In this document: piece after piece, positions 1 to 12,049 of the stretch
Layout: each line of letters starts with the position of its first letter
Position numbering within the stretch: position 1 is the first letter of the stretch
NCBI RefSeq assembly: GCF_002865645.1
Contig: NW_020194638.1
Coordinates: forward strand, 1,543,974 to 1,607,973
Origin: Hyaloscypha bicolor E
Lineage: Eukaryota > Ascomycota > Leotiomycetes > Helotiales > Hyaloscyphaceae
Reading direction: 5' to 3'
DNA length: 64,000 nt
Program-made: the position numbers and the translations under genes
The notes under the pieces: generated by a model
The model's database searches: none
Seen by the model: only the letters and a program-made list of their open reading frames with translations
What the model was told of the DNA's origin: nothing

Positions 1-181
1 AATACTGGCTCTGGCTTCACTCACGAGTGCATGCGTTTTGGGAGGTTCTGTCTGACATTGCTCATCATTAAAACGGTTAGACAAAGGTTATAGCAAATCA
101 ACTGTAGCAAAGCGAGTTGTTTTTATTCTTCCTTTTATGACGCCTAAGAAGCAAGTCTCGTGAACCCCTTGTTGACGCCAT

Positions 182-2591
182 TCAAGAATACGCATTGCCA
201 AGATCATGTTCCTAAAAAAAACGTTAGTTCTGACAACTCTGAAGTTTAATATAGACTCACCTTCATGTACTCTGAGCCCTTCTCAAGATACTCCTCCCTA
301 GTAATAGCAGCATTCTTCCACGCACTACCTCCCGCCCACTTCGCAGCACCTTTCCAAGCATCCAAGATAGGATCCTTTGCTCTTCGTAGCGCCAACGGAG
401 AACCAGCTGGCAGGGAAGCCCTTAAGCCATCTCTCAACCTCTCATCGAAATTCTGGAACATCGAGCTTCCACCTGTCAAAAAGATGTCCTTCAAAAATTC
501 TTCCTGCCTTGCAACGCCATTCAATCGGTGCGTCAGGATATCAGCTGCAATCTCAACAATTCCAGCTTGATCCAGACCTGCGATCGATGGTTGGAAAATG
601 ACTTCAGGAACCCGAATGCGCTCGACGTTTAGGTGGAGTTGGTGAGCTTCTGCTTGGCTTTTTGGGTCGAAAGGCCGTGGTCCACGGAGGAAAGCATGAA
701 CAAGACTCTTCGTCCAGTCAGTTTGTGCATCAAGAGTATGCTGGTCCGTAAAGTCCGGATCGTATTTCAACAGATCGGTTTCAAGCGTCTTTAAACTTGC
801 ACCAAGATCTTCCTCTTCTTCGTCGTCGCTACCTTCTCCCGTGGCTATCTGACGATACACACCCCAATCATCATCGTTAGCACCAAAATTGTCATCATCA
901 CCTCCGCGTCTGCGTTTCTTAGTTGGGTTATCTGAGGCTAGGTTCGCAATGCTCTTCATTCGGATCTGGCTTGCAAGAGATTTGCGGTTACCCAAATCAG
1001 CCTTTAGACGTTCTCTATCTTTCATCTTCTGGATAAGGTCTGCACGAGCGTTGCGCCGCTCTTGCAGCCACCCTTCGAGATCCTTTTCTCGCTTCTCTTC
1101 GTCAAGTCGTCGCTCTTCTGCTACTCGGGCTTTCTCCTTTTCTTTCTCCGCTTTGGCTCGGGCTCGAGCTTCGTGGTTGGATTTCATGAGGCGTTGATGA
1201 CGTTTTTGTTTGAGTCCTGCTTCGTCGAGTTGGTCGTCGGGGATTTCAAGGAGGCTGAAATCGGGCTCTTCTACTTCCTCTTCCACTTCTGGGCCTCCCA
1301 CATCCTTCGTTCTGGCTTTGCGAATGGATTTGTCGAGCTCTTTAATTGTTCTTTCGAGCGCTGCTTCATCTTTCAAATCCTCAGAATCCAGCAACCGCTT
1401 GACTTCCTTCTTACTCTCGTTTGCAAGTTTCGATTGCAAATCCCTGTAGTAATCGAGTTCTTGCTCCTTTCTGATTAATTTCTCGAGTCTCATCTTAGCC
1501 GCTTGCTCTTGTAATCGTCTCCCGCTCTCCTTTCTCTTTTCCGCTATTCGGGCAAGCTCTTCTTCGCTCTTTTGAACGATTATTTCTTCGGTGTAAGGGT
1601 ATTGGATGACATGGTCACGGTCTTCCAGCCCCGTCCAGTCAAGGCATGTGCTTAATTCTTTGTCGTAGCCTTTGGACAGGTAACAGTGATCGCGGATCAT
1701 GTACTCAGTTTGAGAAGAGTTGAGCTTTCCAGGGAACGTGGGGTATTTTAATCGGATGAGCTTGAGCAGGTATTCGGCACTTTGTGAGCCACCCCAATTC
1801 AAACGTGTTGCTTGAGTCAAGAGAGCTTTGGAGTTAAGTACTGGAATGAGGTGTGTCGAACTGTGGGAAGAGGATACGACAAGTCCAGTCTTGCCGTTGT
1901 TGTAGTCGTATGAGAAAAGGGAGTCGATGCCATACGCTAGGGAGGGTGCAGAATAGCACTCAAAGATGATCTCGGTCATAGCTAGAATTTTGTGTCAGTG
2001 AGGCTTGCATTCTGAAGGAGGAGAATTATACATTTGCGAGAGTATGGGAGGTTGGCCACGGCTTCTGTCATGACAATGGGCACATCGACTCCCCCATTTG
2101 ACCCTTCAACCCCCATCTTGATGAAAACGTAGTCCAATAACGACTCCATCACATCCCAATTACTCACTATCCCACTCCCTGCCTCGAAGGCATTTCTCAT
2201 ATGTCCGCGAGCAGTTGTGTCGGCAAGCACATCATTCCCGACAAAGGAGTACGTCTTGCCCAGCTTTCGGTCTCGGTATTTGGAGAAGATAGGTGTGATA
2301 TTGAACCGAGGTGCATCTTCAAAGGACCAGCCAGCTCGAGTTCCAGACGAACCTGTGCATTAGGTATTAGCAAACGTGTTCTTGATGTCGGCGCAAAGGT
2401 GCAGCATTACCATTGTCAATCACAATTGCTGCACGGTCGCCACCGCGCGACTTCGCTTTTTGGTATCCATCTGGCTGGGGCTCGATGAATTTCTCAAAAT
2501 GAGCTTCTCGAGGCGGGTACAGTTGTGGTGGCGGGACATTATTCTCTGGTTCAGCATCATGCATCGGGGTGTCGATCGCAGAGGGCGCCAT
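182..2591 (-). CDS. ARP5: Actin-related protein 5, INO80 chromatin-remodelling subunit
   Basis: Arp5 is a nuclear actin-fold protein that, with Ies6, forms a module of the INO80 remodeller and couples ATP hydrolysis to nucleosome sliding. Exons read on the minus strand: 2591-2411, 2352-2032, 1981-261 and 211-182, giving 750 aa, close to yeast Arp5. Exon 1 carries the actin phosphate loop AIVIDNG (about residues 55-61). Exon 3 opens with MTEIIFECYSAPSLAYGID and contains a long charged coiled-coil insert (roughly 300-560, rich in E, K and R) that is typical of Arp5 and absent from actin. The actin fold resumes and ends with FLTGGSSMFQNFDERL. The last exon is only 30 nt and supplies the C-terminus EHDLGNAYS after a 49-nt intron; reading straight through at 260 would give a false end. 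IES6 lies divergently upstream. Identification is very secure and the splice joins are likely. Confidence 0.95.
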
Positions 2592-3634
2592 TTTGGAGGT
2601 TTGTGGAACTTTCGCTGTTGGGAAGATGTTAGGTCATGGTGGATGGTTGTAGATATTATATGTTGAAGTTGAAAATAGATTAGGTTTGATGTTGCGAATT
2701 ATAGCAGCGTCGACTAAGCAATTCGTACTTTGGTTTCGTGGCTGGTAGTTCATGTTTTCGGCAAGGCTGCAAGTTGGCGATCCGACAAGGCTGTCGTGGA
2801 GGGAGACGCTGCTTTTAACTTGAAGACAAACTATACTTTTCAATTCACTTCTTTTGGTTTTGCAGGTTGTATTTGGTATCATTCATCATTCATCGCTGTC
2901 AAGACTCTATTCTATGCACATTCCTTCAACTCCCTGTAACCTAAACCCAACCCATCCCTTCAAGTACACAATCATGAGGGATCCTTTAGAGAGTCCGTTG
3001 CTTTTAAATGATCAGTATGAAGATCTTGGAGAAAAGAGGTGAGGAAGCAACCTTCTAGATGGAAAAGCACGTTTGATTGATAATTCTTAAACATCTGGGC
3101 GACCAACTCGACATTCATATTCTGGATGTTGATTTCCTACATTATATTAGATATTTGCATCAAGCAGAAAAGTTCTTGATTCAAGACTCTTACTTGAAGA
3201 CTCTTGTTCAAGAGCATGATGGCTTCATTGAGCTTCTCCTGCTCAAAATCAGTGGTTGCTTATAACAGTGTTGACGGGCTCTTCATACCACATTCGTGAT
3301 GATACGGGAGAGCAGCAAATTCTGCTGATGCTCGTGAGGGCTTTCCTGTTCTTCAGTCAACATAAAACACTCGAAGAAATGGTCTACTTTGCTCACCATG
3401 GTTTTTGCTTGATGTTCTTGATTCCAAGTCGCGAGATCCGACGCGTCGGGATGATTCAAATACGGTGGATTCTCGGACACAAATACCACTCCATGAAGCC
3501 AGAAAAAGCGGCATCCCCACGTGATGGTCTCCACCACAGCTCAAGCTCCCTTTGCGAGGACCTCCCCAACCAAAAACAACCTCCATTCCAATACATCTCC
3601 ATACCTCCAACAAAAAGTCTAACCTGAGCCCATC
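2592..3634. promoter_or_regulatory. Shared upstream region of ARP5 and IES6
   Basis: This 1,043-bp gap lies between the two divergent start codons and should hold both promoters and 5' leaders. A CACGTG E-box-type hexamer is at 3518-3523. The stretch just before IES6 (about 3540-3634) is rich in C and A, as in many fungal leaders. I see no convincing coding region; the small frames here lack recognisable protein features. Confidence 0.5.
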
Positions 3635-4207
3635 ATGGCCCCCGCGACTCCAGACGCTGACGCCCATCAGCAGCTCATCGACCAGCTCGACATCCATTCC
3701 ATCCACAAATCCTTCCGAAATCACCATTGGAAACCCAACCAACGTCGTAACAAGAACATCAAAACCATACTTGGCGATGCAGTTCGTAAGGAAGCTTCTC
3801 TCATGCCAACTCAAGACAACAGCGGCGCTGTAACTCCCAACCAAGACGAATCCAGCACCTCCACTGATGGAGACTCTACGCCAGCCGTCTCCACTCCGGG
3901 CTCTATCCAACTGCCCAATCTGGCACAAGCATCGAGGAACCTGTCAAAGCTCGTATTAGAGAGGAATATGAGGTCTAATGGGTTCTCGACTGCGCCGAAT
4001 GCTACATATACAAATATCGAGTCTGCACCTTCACTGGCGCATCCGAAGCACTATTGTGACATTACGGGATTGTCAGCCCCGTATACGGACCCGAAGACTA
4101 GGTTGAGGTATCATGATAAGGAGATCTTTGGGGTCATCAGGTCATTGGGGCAGGGTGTTGCAGAGCAGTATTTGGAGGCTCGCGGGGCGCATACGATCTT
4201 GAAGTGA
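3635..4207 (+). CDS. IES6: INO80 complex subunit Ies6 (YL1 C-terminal domain)
   Basis: Single exon of 190 aa. The N-terminal half is polar and low in complexity (about residues 55-95 rich in S, T, D and P). The C-terminal 55 residues hold the YL1_C signature: HYCDITGLSAPYTDPKT followed by RYHDKEIFGVIR and a final LEARGAHTILK. This domain defines Ies6/INO80C and the related SWR1 subunit Swc2/YL1. The short total length and the N-terminal motif NHHWKPNQRRNKN match Ies6, whereas YL1 proteins are much longer. In the family, Ies6 binds Arp5 and the pair docks on the Ino80 ATPase. Here its gene sits head to head with ARP5. The start ATG at 3635 is the first in frame and follows a C/A-rich leader. 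Confidence 0.92.
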   Translation: MAPATPDADAHQQLIDQLDIHSIHKSFRNHHWKPNQRRNKNIKTILGDAVRKEASLMPTQDNSGAVTPNQDESSTSTDGDSTPAVSTPGSIQLPNLAQASRNLSKLVLERNMRSNGFSTAPNATYTNIESAPSLAHPKHYCDITGLSAPYTDPKTRLRYHDKEIFGVIRSLGQGVAEQYLEARGAHTILK

Positions 4208-5065
4208 GGGAAGAGAGGGAATTCAGTGCATTTGCACTGTAGAATATACAATTGGGGCTTGCAGAAGAGGGTTCATAGGCAAAGGGAGACAGGAACCTCA
4301 AGCAATAGGAGAGAGGGCCGGGGAATGGATGTTACGCCCTTGTTTGTGGAAATCTTGCCAACTGCCAGCCCACACTTCACTCCAGCTCAGCCTGCTCAAA
4401 GACGACCTCAATAGCAACACAACAGAGCACCACATCCAGCATGTCCGACCGACAAAGTCAAGCTCCTTCCACCCACTGATCACCTCTCGATGACCAGTTC
4501 AAGAAGACGCTCCGGCTTAATCGCGATCTCAAACCTCAATATCTGCCTTGGAACGACGGGCTACCGAGAGAATATTGAATAATAAACTCAGTCATCAGAA
4601 CATGACGCTCTGATCGTCTTGGCAATTACCTTTCCTTCCCCCCCTCAAAAAGCCGTGCTCGAGGGACTTTGAAGAGGCTTGTGACGCTTTGTGAAACGCT
4701 GCTGCTCCAGAAATAAACCTAAATAGTCCTCATTGTTGAAATACACTGCCTTTATGCCCTAATCATTAAACAAAAGCCACTCCCGAGTGCTGAATGGATC
4801 TTCGTACTCCTCAATTCACTGTTGTGGAAGGCAAATATTGAGTTGGAGAATTGATCGTCGAAGCCAGAGAAAAATCACAAGCTAAAAAAGCTCTCCCTCG
4901 AGTTCGCGGGAAACGTGGCGCGTTGTGGCCCGCGTCTCCTTTTTAAAAGATTCCCAACCATCGAGGCCAGCTCTCCACTACCAAGAAGTCTGCGCACACG
5001 AGCAAGTCAAATAGTCAAATTTCTCCACTTCCTGTCGTACTTGGTCCGGAAGGATATAATTCAAG
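4208..5065. other. Intergenic, IES6 3' flank and GOT1 upstream region
   Basis: About 860 bp between two genes on the same strand. It should contain the IES6 terminator and GOT1 promoter and leader. A C-rich run is at about 4634-4647. No coding frame here resembles a known protein. Confidence 0.4.
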
Positions 5066-5763
5066 ATGCCTACCATGTGGCTCTCAGATTCCCAAAGTAC
5101 GTTCCCCTTCCCGTTCCGCCAAATCCGGGCCTCGAGTCTATGAATGCGCCGAGAGGAATTTACGCAGCACAAGTTGATAGTGCAAGAACATTGGCTAATG
5201 GATATACTCTGCAGAGATTGGTGTAGCGTTCTGCTCAGGTGGTAGGTATGCGGGCTTCCTATGTGCTTCGGCGCATTGCTCCGTGCTAACTGTGCTCCTC
5301 CAGGTGGATTCTTCTTGATTGGAGGCGTGATTATGTTTTTTGATAGAGCTATGTATGTTCCTCTTCTCCCCCTCCCAAATTCCTAGCTAACTTCGGCTCA
5401 CAGGCTTGCAATGGGCAACGGATGTCCTCCCCGCTCGGCTTCAACAACACCACTAACAACCAACAGATCCTCTTCCTCATCGGCCTCACAATAATCATCG
5501 GGCCCCAAAAGACCGCTCTCTTCTTCGCCCGCCGGCAGAAACTAAAAGGCACCGCCGCTTTCTTCGGAGGCCTCTTCTTGATCCTCATGCGCTGGGCGCT
5601 GGTCGGTTTCTTGGTCGAGCTCTACGGGATATTTATACTGTTTGGAGATTTCTTGGGGACGATTGCAGGATTTGCCAGGAGTACACCGGTGATTGGGCCG
5701 TGGATAGGGGTGTTGGTTGATAGGGCGGGGGTGTCTGTTAGGGGGAGTGAGTTACCTGTTTGA
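5066..5763 (+). CDS. GOT1: Got1-type vesicle transport membrane protein
   Basis: Got1 is a small tetraspanning Golgi/ER protein that supports vesicle fusion at the Golgi. I read five exons: 5066-5096, 5215-5241, 5304-5352, 5404-5419 and 5467-5763, giving 139 aa (136 if the second ATG at 5075 is used). The product runs from MWLSDSQK through CSGGGFFLIG, MFFDRAMLAMGN and ILFLIGLTIIIGPQKT to LVELYGIFILFGDFLGT and TPVIGPWIGVL, with four hydrophobic segments as in yeast Got1. The first three introns have good GT...AG ends. The join after MLAMGN (5419 to 5467) is demanded by frame and by family conservation, but the intron would begin GGATGT, not GT (see findings). Alternatives are a rare non-canonical donor, a point mutation or a sequence error. 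Family call firm; functional state of this copy uncertain. Confidence 0.88.
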
Positions 5764-6396
5764 GGGAGAGAAGAAATGTTGGGAAATGGAAGATTTTCTC
5801 GGGAAATAAGGAATGCGAGGCGAGGACCCATGAAGATGAAACTTGGGAAAGATGTTGTGAACAGGGAATATATGACGAGACATGGCGTTAGATTGTATAT
5901 TACAGGAGTTGGAATCTTCTTGCTAGCTGGCGTTTGGGCTTAGACACTGGCTGCTAAGCTTCACAGGAAAACTAATACTCCTCGAGGAGAGAGAAGTTGT
6001 GGAATATATACCCAATAATGCCAGAATCTTTACCTTCAGGGTAATTTCTGTTGAAATGTTCGGTTTGATTGAGTCTTCGCCGAATATGGTGCTGAAGCCA
6101 TGGAATTCTGAAAATGTGAAAAAGACAAAACATAGAGAAATCGTAGAGCAATGCGTTTGTTATAAAGTCCATTCACTCATCACCTATGCAAAGCTTTCCC
6201 AAACGCTTTCCTGCAAGGTCATCAACTTCCACCAGATGTACCACTCTGCCCGTGATCGTAAAGACACTATTCTAGTATCTGTCTTATGAATGCCGAAAGA
6301 AGGTCCCCCCCCATTGTGTGATTATTCGCTTCCCTGCCCTACAATATCACCCCGCAACTCTGACATACAATCTCCTCGCCCACCATCATTGCACCA
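5764..6396. other. Convergent 3' flanks of GOT1 and profilin
   Basis: About 630 bp between two converging genes. AT-rich stretches at 5990-6180 probably hold the two 3' UTRs and poly(A) sites. A C8 run is at about 6306-6313. No coding evidence. Confidence 0.4.
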
Positions 6397-7131
6397 CTAG
6401 TAACCCGTCTTGATGAGATAATCCGCCAGTTGCTCGACCGTTGTAGCTGTGTTCCCCGCAATCATACCATCTTTGTAGTGGGCAATGAGGATAGCCATCT
6501 TGGTCTTGACAATGACAACGCCTTCTCTGCCCTGTATTCCAAAAACGTCAGCCAGACTCGCAATGATGCTGACAGATTCATCGCTCGAGGCCATCCAGGT
6601 GGAAGGCGAATAGGCGGTAAGAAAAGAGACCCCACCTTTCTGGCGTAAAGACTTCTATCCTCAGCCTTTGTCAGAACGTATCTCTCACCAGCAACGTGCA
6701 GCCCATCGGCAAATAACTTCTCGGGCTTTCCAGACAGACCGGTAATCACTTCTTGGATCTCAGCCGGTGACAACTATCCCATGGTCAGCTCATCCTCTTC
6801 ATCCATGCCGTCCTTCCCGTATCCAATTCCAAACTTTCTCAACTATAGCTTCAAGTCCTGGGATATAGAGGAAATAAGTGCTGGTCAGACGTACTTCGAA
6901 GCCAGTGCTGCCTGCCCATTTGCTGTCGCCTGCGATGCTGTAGATTGCTCCTTTATTGACATGACCACTGCCCACCATGCTGTCTTTCCATTAACTCAAT
7001 CCCATACGCTATATCTAGCTTGACTTTCGAGATCGAGACATACCTAGAGTCAACATATGCTATTATCTCCAAGTCAGCCTAGCTCAGGGAGGGGTAATGA
7101 TCGGGGAGCTTCACGCACCCTGCCACGACAT
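6397..7131 (-). CDS. PFY1: Profilin
   Basis: Profilin binds actin monomers and poly-proline and feeds formin-driven filament growth at hyphal tips. Five exons on the minus strand: 7131-7119, 7059-7044, 6979-6895, 6773-6636 and 6531-6397, giving 128 aa, the usual size. The product starts MSWQAYVDSS, continues with GAIYSIAGDSKWA and LSPAEIQEVITGL, and ends with a classic profilin tail: KTKMAILIAHYKDGM then TTVEQLADYLIKTGY. The first two exons are only 13 and 16 nt, and such tiny exons are easily missed by gene predictors. The intron between exons 3 and 4 is the longest (121 nt). All introns read GT...AG. Confidence 0.94.
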
Positions 7132-9435
7132 CGTCAGTGTTTTTGGTGCAAATTAATGACTAATCGAGGTAGCCGCTGATTTTCGAAAGTGAGATTGAAC
7201 AGCAGAGTTTGGATTCAACCCGTGTCTGATGGGAAGATGTGGTTGTAGTTGTGATGTGATCTGCTCTCGCGCGTAACAGGATTTAGCGAGCGAAACCTTG
7301 GTGGGGTCGCCGTGTCAACAATTTTGACGGCACGGTAAAGCAGATCTGGGAATGCTCAGGCGCATTGAGGATTGAGTGCCACTCAAGATCTGCCGAGTCT
7401 GTTCTCCAAGTGGGAGCCTCAAAAGCAGCCCAGTTACAAAACAGTGTGAGGTAGATTGGAGGCAACAAGATTTCTCTGAAGTCACGTTTATTTGTGGAGC
7501 TGTGCGAGTCAGGGGTACCTCCACTGTTGTTTTTCCCACGTGAGCAATGCACCTCGACGGCATAACTTGCACATTTATGCCTCTAACACAGTCAACAGCG
7601 TGTCTGAGGATGTTGTTGTAGAGTACTGCTTCGCCACTTAATATAATATCTGCCTGGTGGCGAGGACCATGTCCCTGAACTTCTGAAGATACCTGGCCAG
7701 CCAAGGTAAGAGGATTCTCGCAAATTAACAGGCTCACCTTTTCATGTGCGGCAGGCTGGTCTCGAGAGCCCTGGTTCCGGAGGCAGTCTTCGCGTCGGCA
7801 ATATCCAGACGAGCTTCCCCAGAGTTTGAGAGCAGGCCTCCGTTGTATGAACTTCTGGAAGCCTCATTCCCTGCGAGGGTCAAACGTCTCACTGATCTTG
7901 GCAGAGGGTTGCACGTGACTAAACGGAATCCCTTCCTCTCCTGACAGATGTACCTCAACGCCCGTTCACCTGACGTGTTGATGAAGTATAAACGTGGTGA
8001 TCGTACCAAGGAGCTCAGATCCTCCGAATATTTCGAGTGACAGCGGACTATGGAGATCACATTCTTGCTAAGAGGGAAGCATTGCGGAGATGGAGAATTA
8101 TCGGCATCGTCTAGTGGGGCTCTCCTTGTTACAGATACTTATGAAACTGGGACCACCAACAGATATAGTCATTCGTACGGAGGACGACATCAGACGATCT
8201 GTTACGATGGATGGAATGCCAGCCATCAACTGAAGTCTAACGCAAAGGAGCTCGCACAACATGCGGCCTCGGGCCGGTGAGCCAGTTCTTGGGGTACTTT
8301 GCTGCATTATTAGAAGCAGTTGTCCTGACCAGAGATCGCGCTGCGTCTGTTTCTATCCTCGGTTTCGTTTTGTTCTCAATTCGTCATTCAGCTCTCAACT
8401 CCGGGGGGAAGGCCCTCCTCGACCGAGGCCAGGACGTCGGACAATTTTGCAGCACATACTCTTTGTTTGGATACGATTGTTACGAAGGCGCACAGCCGTG
8501 GGTGGGACGTGAGTGCCTTACCATTTGAGTAAAGGAAGTTGGTGCCTCACGAAACCTTTGCCATACGGATAATACAGTACGAAAGGTACAGTACTTGGTA
8601 ATCGGATCTCTTTGTTTCATGTCCCTCTGGCCCCTCCCCGACCCGCCACATTTTTGATCACAGCCGGCATGAAGCGGACTTGTCCCGCATCGGCTGCCCA
8701 CAGCAACGGAGCTCACCACCACCTCCAAAAGGGACACATCCATCCACTTCCCAGCTTCCTAACTTCCCATTCCCAACTTCCCGAAAACGTCGTTCCGTGG
8801 AATTGGATTGTGCAACGGCCATGAGACCATCTTTCCATACAAGCGGTCGTCCTCAACATAATCTCGACACCAGCAATTTTAGCTGTATTGTTCATTGATG
8901 AGGCAGGTCGGTAGCCCCTGCAATTGGGCCCTCCTTAAGATTAATGCGGTCCCTCTTCCCCCTGTCTGATACAGCCAGGTCTCAGGGTCAGCCCTTCTTG
9001 ACCTTCTCTCTTTCCAGAACCCGCCGCAAACTCACGTCTTCCCTGGTCGTTGCCCAACGATATCTCCGCAATCTGCTGATGTGATCCTGGCGGCGATCAA
9101 CCCTCTTCCACCTGTAATGAAATTGTCATCCCATCAACCTCAAACAAGCCAATCGCTTGCGCAAGTGCAGGGCTGAGATTTGGTACGACAGGTAGATAAG
9201 TCATTTGCCTGCTCTATCCTCTCTTCTTCCAAGCTTTCTGTCAACTTCTCGTTCGCGACTCTCTTTTCTTTCAGTTCATCAGTATACATATCAAGGGTTT
9301 CCTGGTGAACCTGTCCACTCCTTTTCATCATCCTTTGTAATAAGCATAAATTTCTCGGCCGGCGGTTTCATCAGTTTCTCTCGACACGGAGGCGAATCCT
9401 GTACCTCCACCAATCATCCTTCGATAGATCCCACC
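7132..9435. other. Long gene-free stretch upstream of profilin and of the 851-aa gene
   Basis: About 2.3 kb with no frame that I can support as coding. The small minus-strand frames at 7315-8060 have no recognisable domains and no convincing splice signals. CACGTG hexamers occur at 7537-7542 and 7912-7917. The part from about 8600 to 9435 is rich in C and T and is probably promoter and 5' leader of the gene starting at 9436. Confidence 0.4.
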
Positions 9436-12049
9436 ATGTTTAAGCAGAAGTCGAAGTGGGCCGGGCTTGGGATGGGTGCGAAAGGCCGTGACGGGAATGG
9501 AACTAGTGCGCCAATACCTGTGTCAGAAGATGCACAGGCCAAAAATACCAGAGATGCTGGACCAGGACTGCTGATGGAGTTCGCACCGCAAAGTCGGGAT
9601 CGGAGTCTTCTTCCTCAAAGACCTAGCACTTCCGCCGGGCCTGCCTCGAGCTTCACGAAGCGGAAGAACGCTGAGAAGAGAGAAACAAAAGACGATCTTC
9701 ACTTCAACCCGTTAGCCGCACATGGGAAAGGGACGACGTTTTATAATTTTCCCCTCCCAGGAGCGCTTCCCACTCCCACCACCACGCCAAGATCGTCTCC
9801 TCCACCACCTCGAGAAGCTGAACTGGCACGGCCTTCGACACCAGACTCTATGGAGATAGCACCTGGGAAGATAGAGCCATCACCAACGGAAATCGGGATG
9901 GCACTTGGTAGTCCAGCACATCCGCCCACGATGTATCAATCTGATCCTGCTGATGCATACCACGAGTACATGCGGAATAATTCGCCAGGTCATACAGATG
10001 GCGACTCTGTCGATGGATGGGTCAACTCGCCGCCGATCCCCAAGCGAAAACCTAGTAAATGGAAAACTTTAGGGGGCTTGTTTGGAGGAAAGAAGAATAC
10101 ACAAGCATTCTATCAACTTCAACCTGAGCCACCTCAACCACCCCCGGCGCCACCAGTGGAACAGTACGTCCATTTCGATGAACCTCAGAGCGACAAATCC
10201 TCCATGTATCGCGGGCGTACGAAGTCTGAGAGGAAGAGTAAGAAGAATAAGCCAGACATGAAAAGAGCAAACACTGCCCCACTCAATTTCGAGTTAGCGA
10301 ACCCGAACCAATATCAGCATCAACCTCCAGAGATCACTCTTGATGGAGAGCGTCTAGGTGATAGTGGATCTGCTCACACGACCCATTCCGGAGGCCTGCT
10401 TGATATTGACATCCCTACCATTCAGATGGAGAGATACAGCATCATGTTCAGCGGCGTTCTTCAGAAATCAGGTTCAACTACTACGTCATCTCTTCTTGCG
10501 AGACGACAAGCAACGCTTGACAAACTCAAGACCGTCAATGAAGCTATTGCTTCGAAGGTTAGCCTTCATGTCCACTGGGTACCTTCAAATGACTGGTTCT
10601 AACGGCCCATGACAGGAACAAGAATTATTAGCCACAATGAAGCAACAAAGATCCCGAAGAGCGAGTTCACCTCAGGCGAAAAGTCCAGCGTTCTCGTTGT
10701 TTCCATCCACGCCATCTCGAGTGAGAGAACCATCTCCAAGTCCTTATCGAGCAAATCTGCAGCGCTCAAACACATCACCTGCTATGTTATCGCCTGCTCG
10801 ACCATCATTTGCGCCAGGCCCAGAAAATGATGCACACGCTCAGATTCTAGCTGCTGCCACTGAAGTTGCCGCAAGGGAAGACACGGAGAAGCGAATGCGG
10901 AGGGCAGAAGTTCGGATTCCAAACTTGCGAAGAAGGGAGCCGATGCCAGAACCTGAAGCTGAACCAGTGAAAGAGCAGGTGAAGAAACCAGTAAGATATG
11001 AAATCATGGATTCTCCGACGATCGTTTCGCCAAATCCAAAATGGTCAACCGAGGAATCTCACCTAACCTTGGACTCACCCACTGATGAAGAGGGTGAAGT
11101 GGAGGAAGCCTATGATCCGGCACCTCTACCCATGAAGCCTGTACTCCCTGAGCCTAACTGGCAAATGATTACACCTGCCCACGGTCATGTTGCAACATCT
11201 TCAGCCTCGGGATCAACAACTTCCCGCTCTGATCACTCTACCTCAACCTCAGCATCTAGCATCATGACTTCACCTAGTGTTGCCTCACCACAACCATCAA
11301 AAACAATACTATCACCTCCTTCAGGACGCCCTCGTGCGGCAACGACAGGAGCACCACCAAACACAGGCCGCATGCGCAGCGCCACCACCTCTAGCACCTC
11401 CCAAATCCCACGCCGCGGTCCAAACCACCAGACAGCCTACGCTGACGAGGACGAAGAGCTTCGCCTCAAGACCGCAGCCGACGTCTCTATCGCCCGTCAA
11501 ATCTCGGTCTCGAGATCCCAACGCCAACTTCTCGTGCCCATTAAATCTGCTCTCAAGCAGCCGAAAAATCCAAATCTTACTATTGAGCCGAGAAATTTCC
11601 CGGTTTCAGCGAGCGGCATTGATATTATCGGTGTGGGGAGAGTAGCCAGTCCGCTCGGTGCAGTAGCCGTCGCTGCTCAGGAAGAGAGGGAGAGAGGCGG
11701 GAGTCCGTTTGCAGACAGAGGAGAGAGAGGACGCATGGCTAGAGAGAAGAAGCCAGCTGAGAGATTGGTCGAAGGTGTGAAACCTGCTACGCCAACACTC
11801 GTCGTTGTCGGTAATTCTCTAGACCAAAAAGAGAAATTGTGGCAAGGTGCTACGCAACAGCATCTGGCGCACAGTACTCCTGTGGAACCTGCGGAGCGCA
11901 GGAGAGGAAACGATAACGGACATTTGCATCTCAGTAATACAGGGGAGATCAAAGTTGGGTTGGCTGTTGAGGCGGCGCAGGCGAAGGAGCTGCAGAACAG
12001 GAAAAGTGAGAGGGTTGTTGTGGAGATTATTAGCGCTGCTTCGAATTAG
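9436..12049 (+). CDS. Fungal-specific disordered protein, function unknown
   Basis: Two exons, 9436-10557 and 10616-12049, give 851 aa; the 58-nt intron has GT...AG ends and the join reads AIASKEQELLATMKQQ. I do not recognise a catalytic domain. Most of the protein is predicted to be disordered, being very rich in P, S, T and charged residues, with proline runs such as SSPPPPRE and PEPPQPPPAPP. A basic KPSKWKTLGGLFGGKK patch is at about residues 205-220. A helical stretch around the intron (RRQATLDKLKTVNEAIASK...EQELLATMKQ) may be a short coiled coil. The C-terminal part contains ARQISVSRSQRQLLVPI and ends VVEIISAASN. Such architecture suits a scaffold or signalling target, but that is inference. 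The start at 9436 (MFKQKSKWAGLG) is preferred over an upstream in-frame ATG at 9205, which would add leader-like sequence. Confidence 0.8.

Noticed and set aside
3353..3928. 191-codon minus-strand frame over the start of IES6
   Set aside because: It is antisense to a securely identified gene and reflects codon bias of IES6 rather than a second protein.
7315..8060. Two minus-strand frames of 140 and 108 codons
   Set aside because: No domain, no convincing start context, no splice signals joining them; cysteine and arginine rich as expected for random frames.
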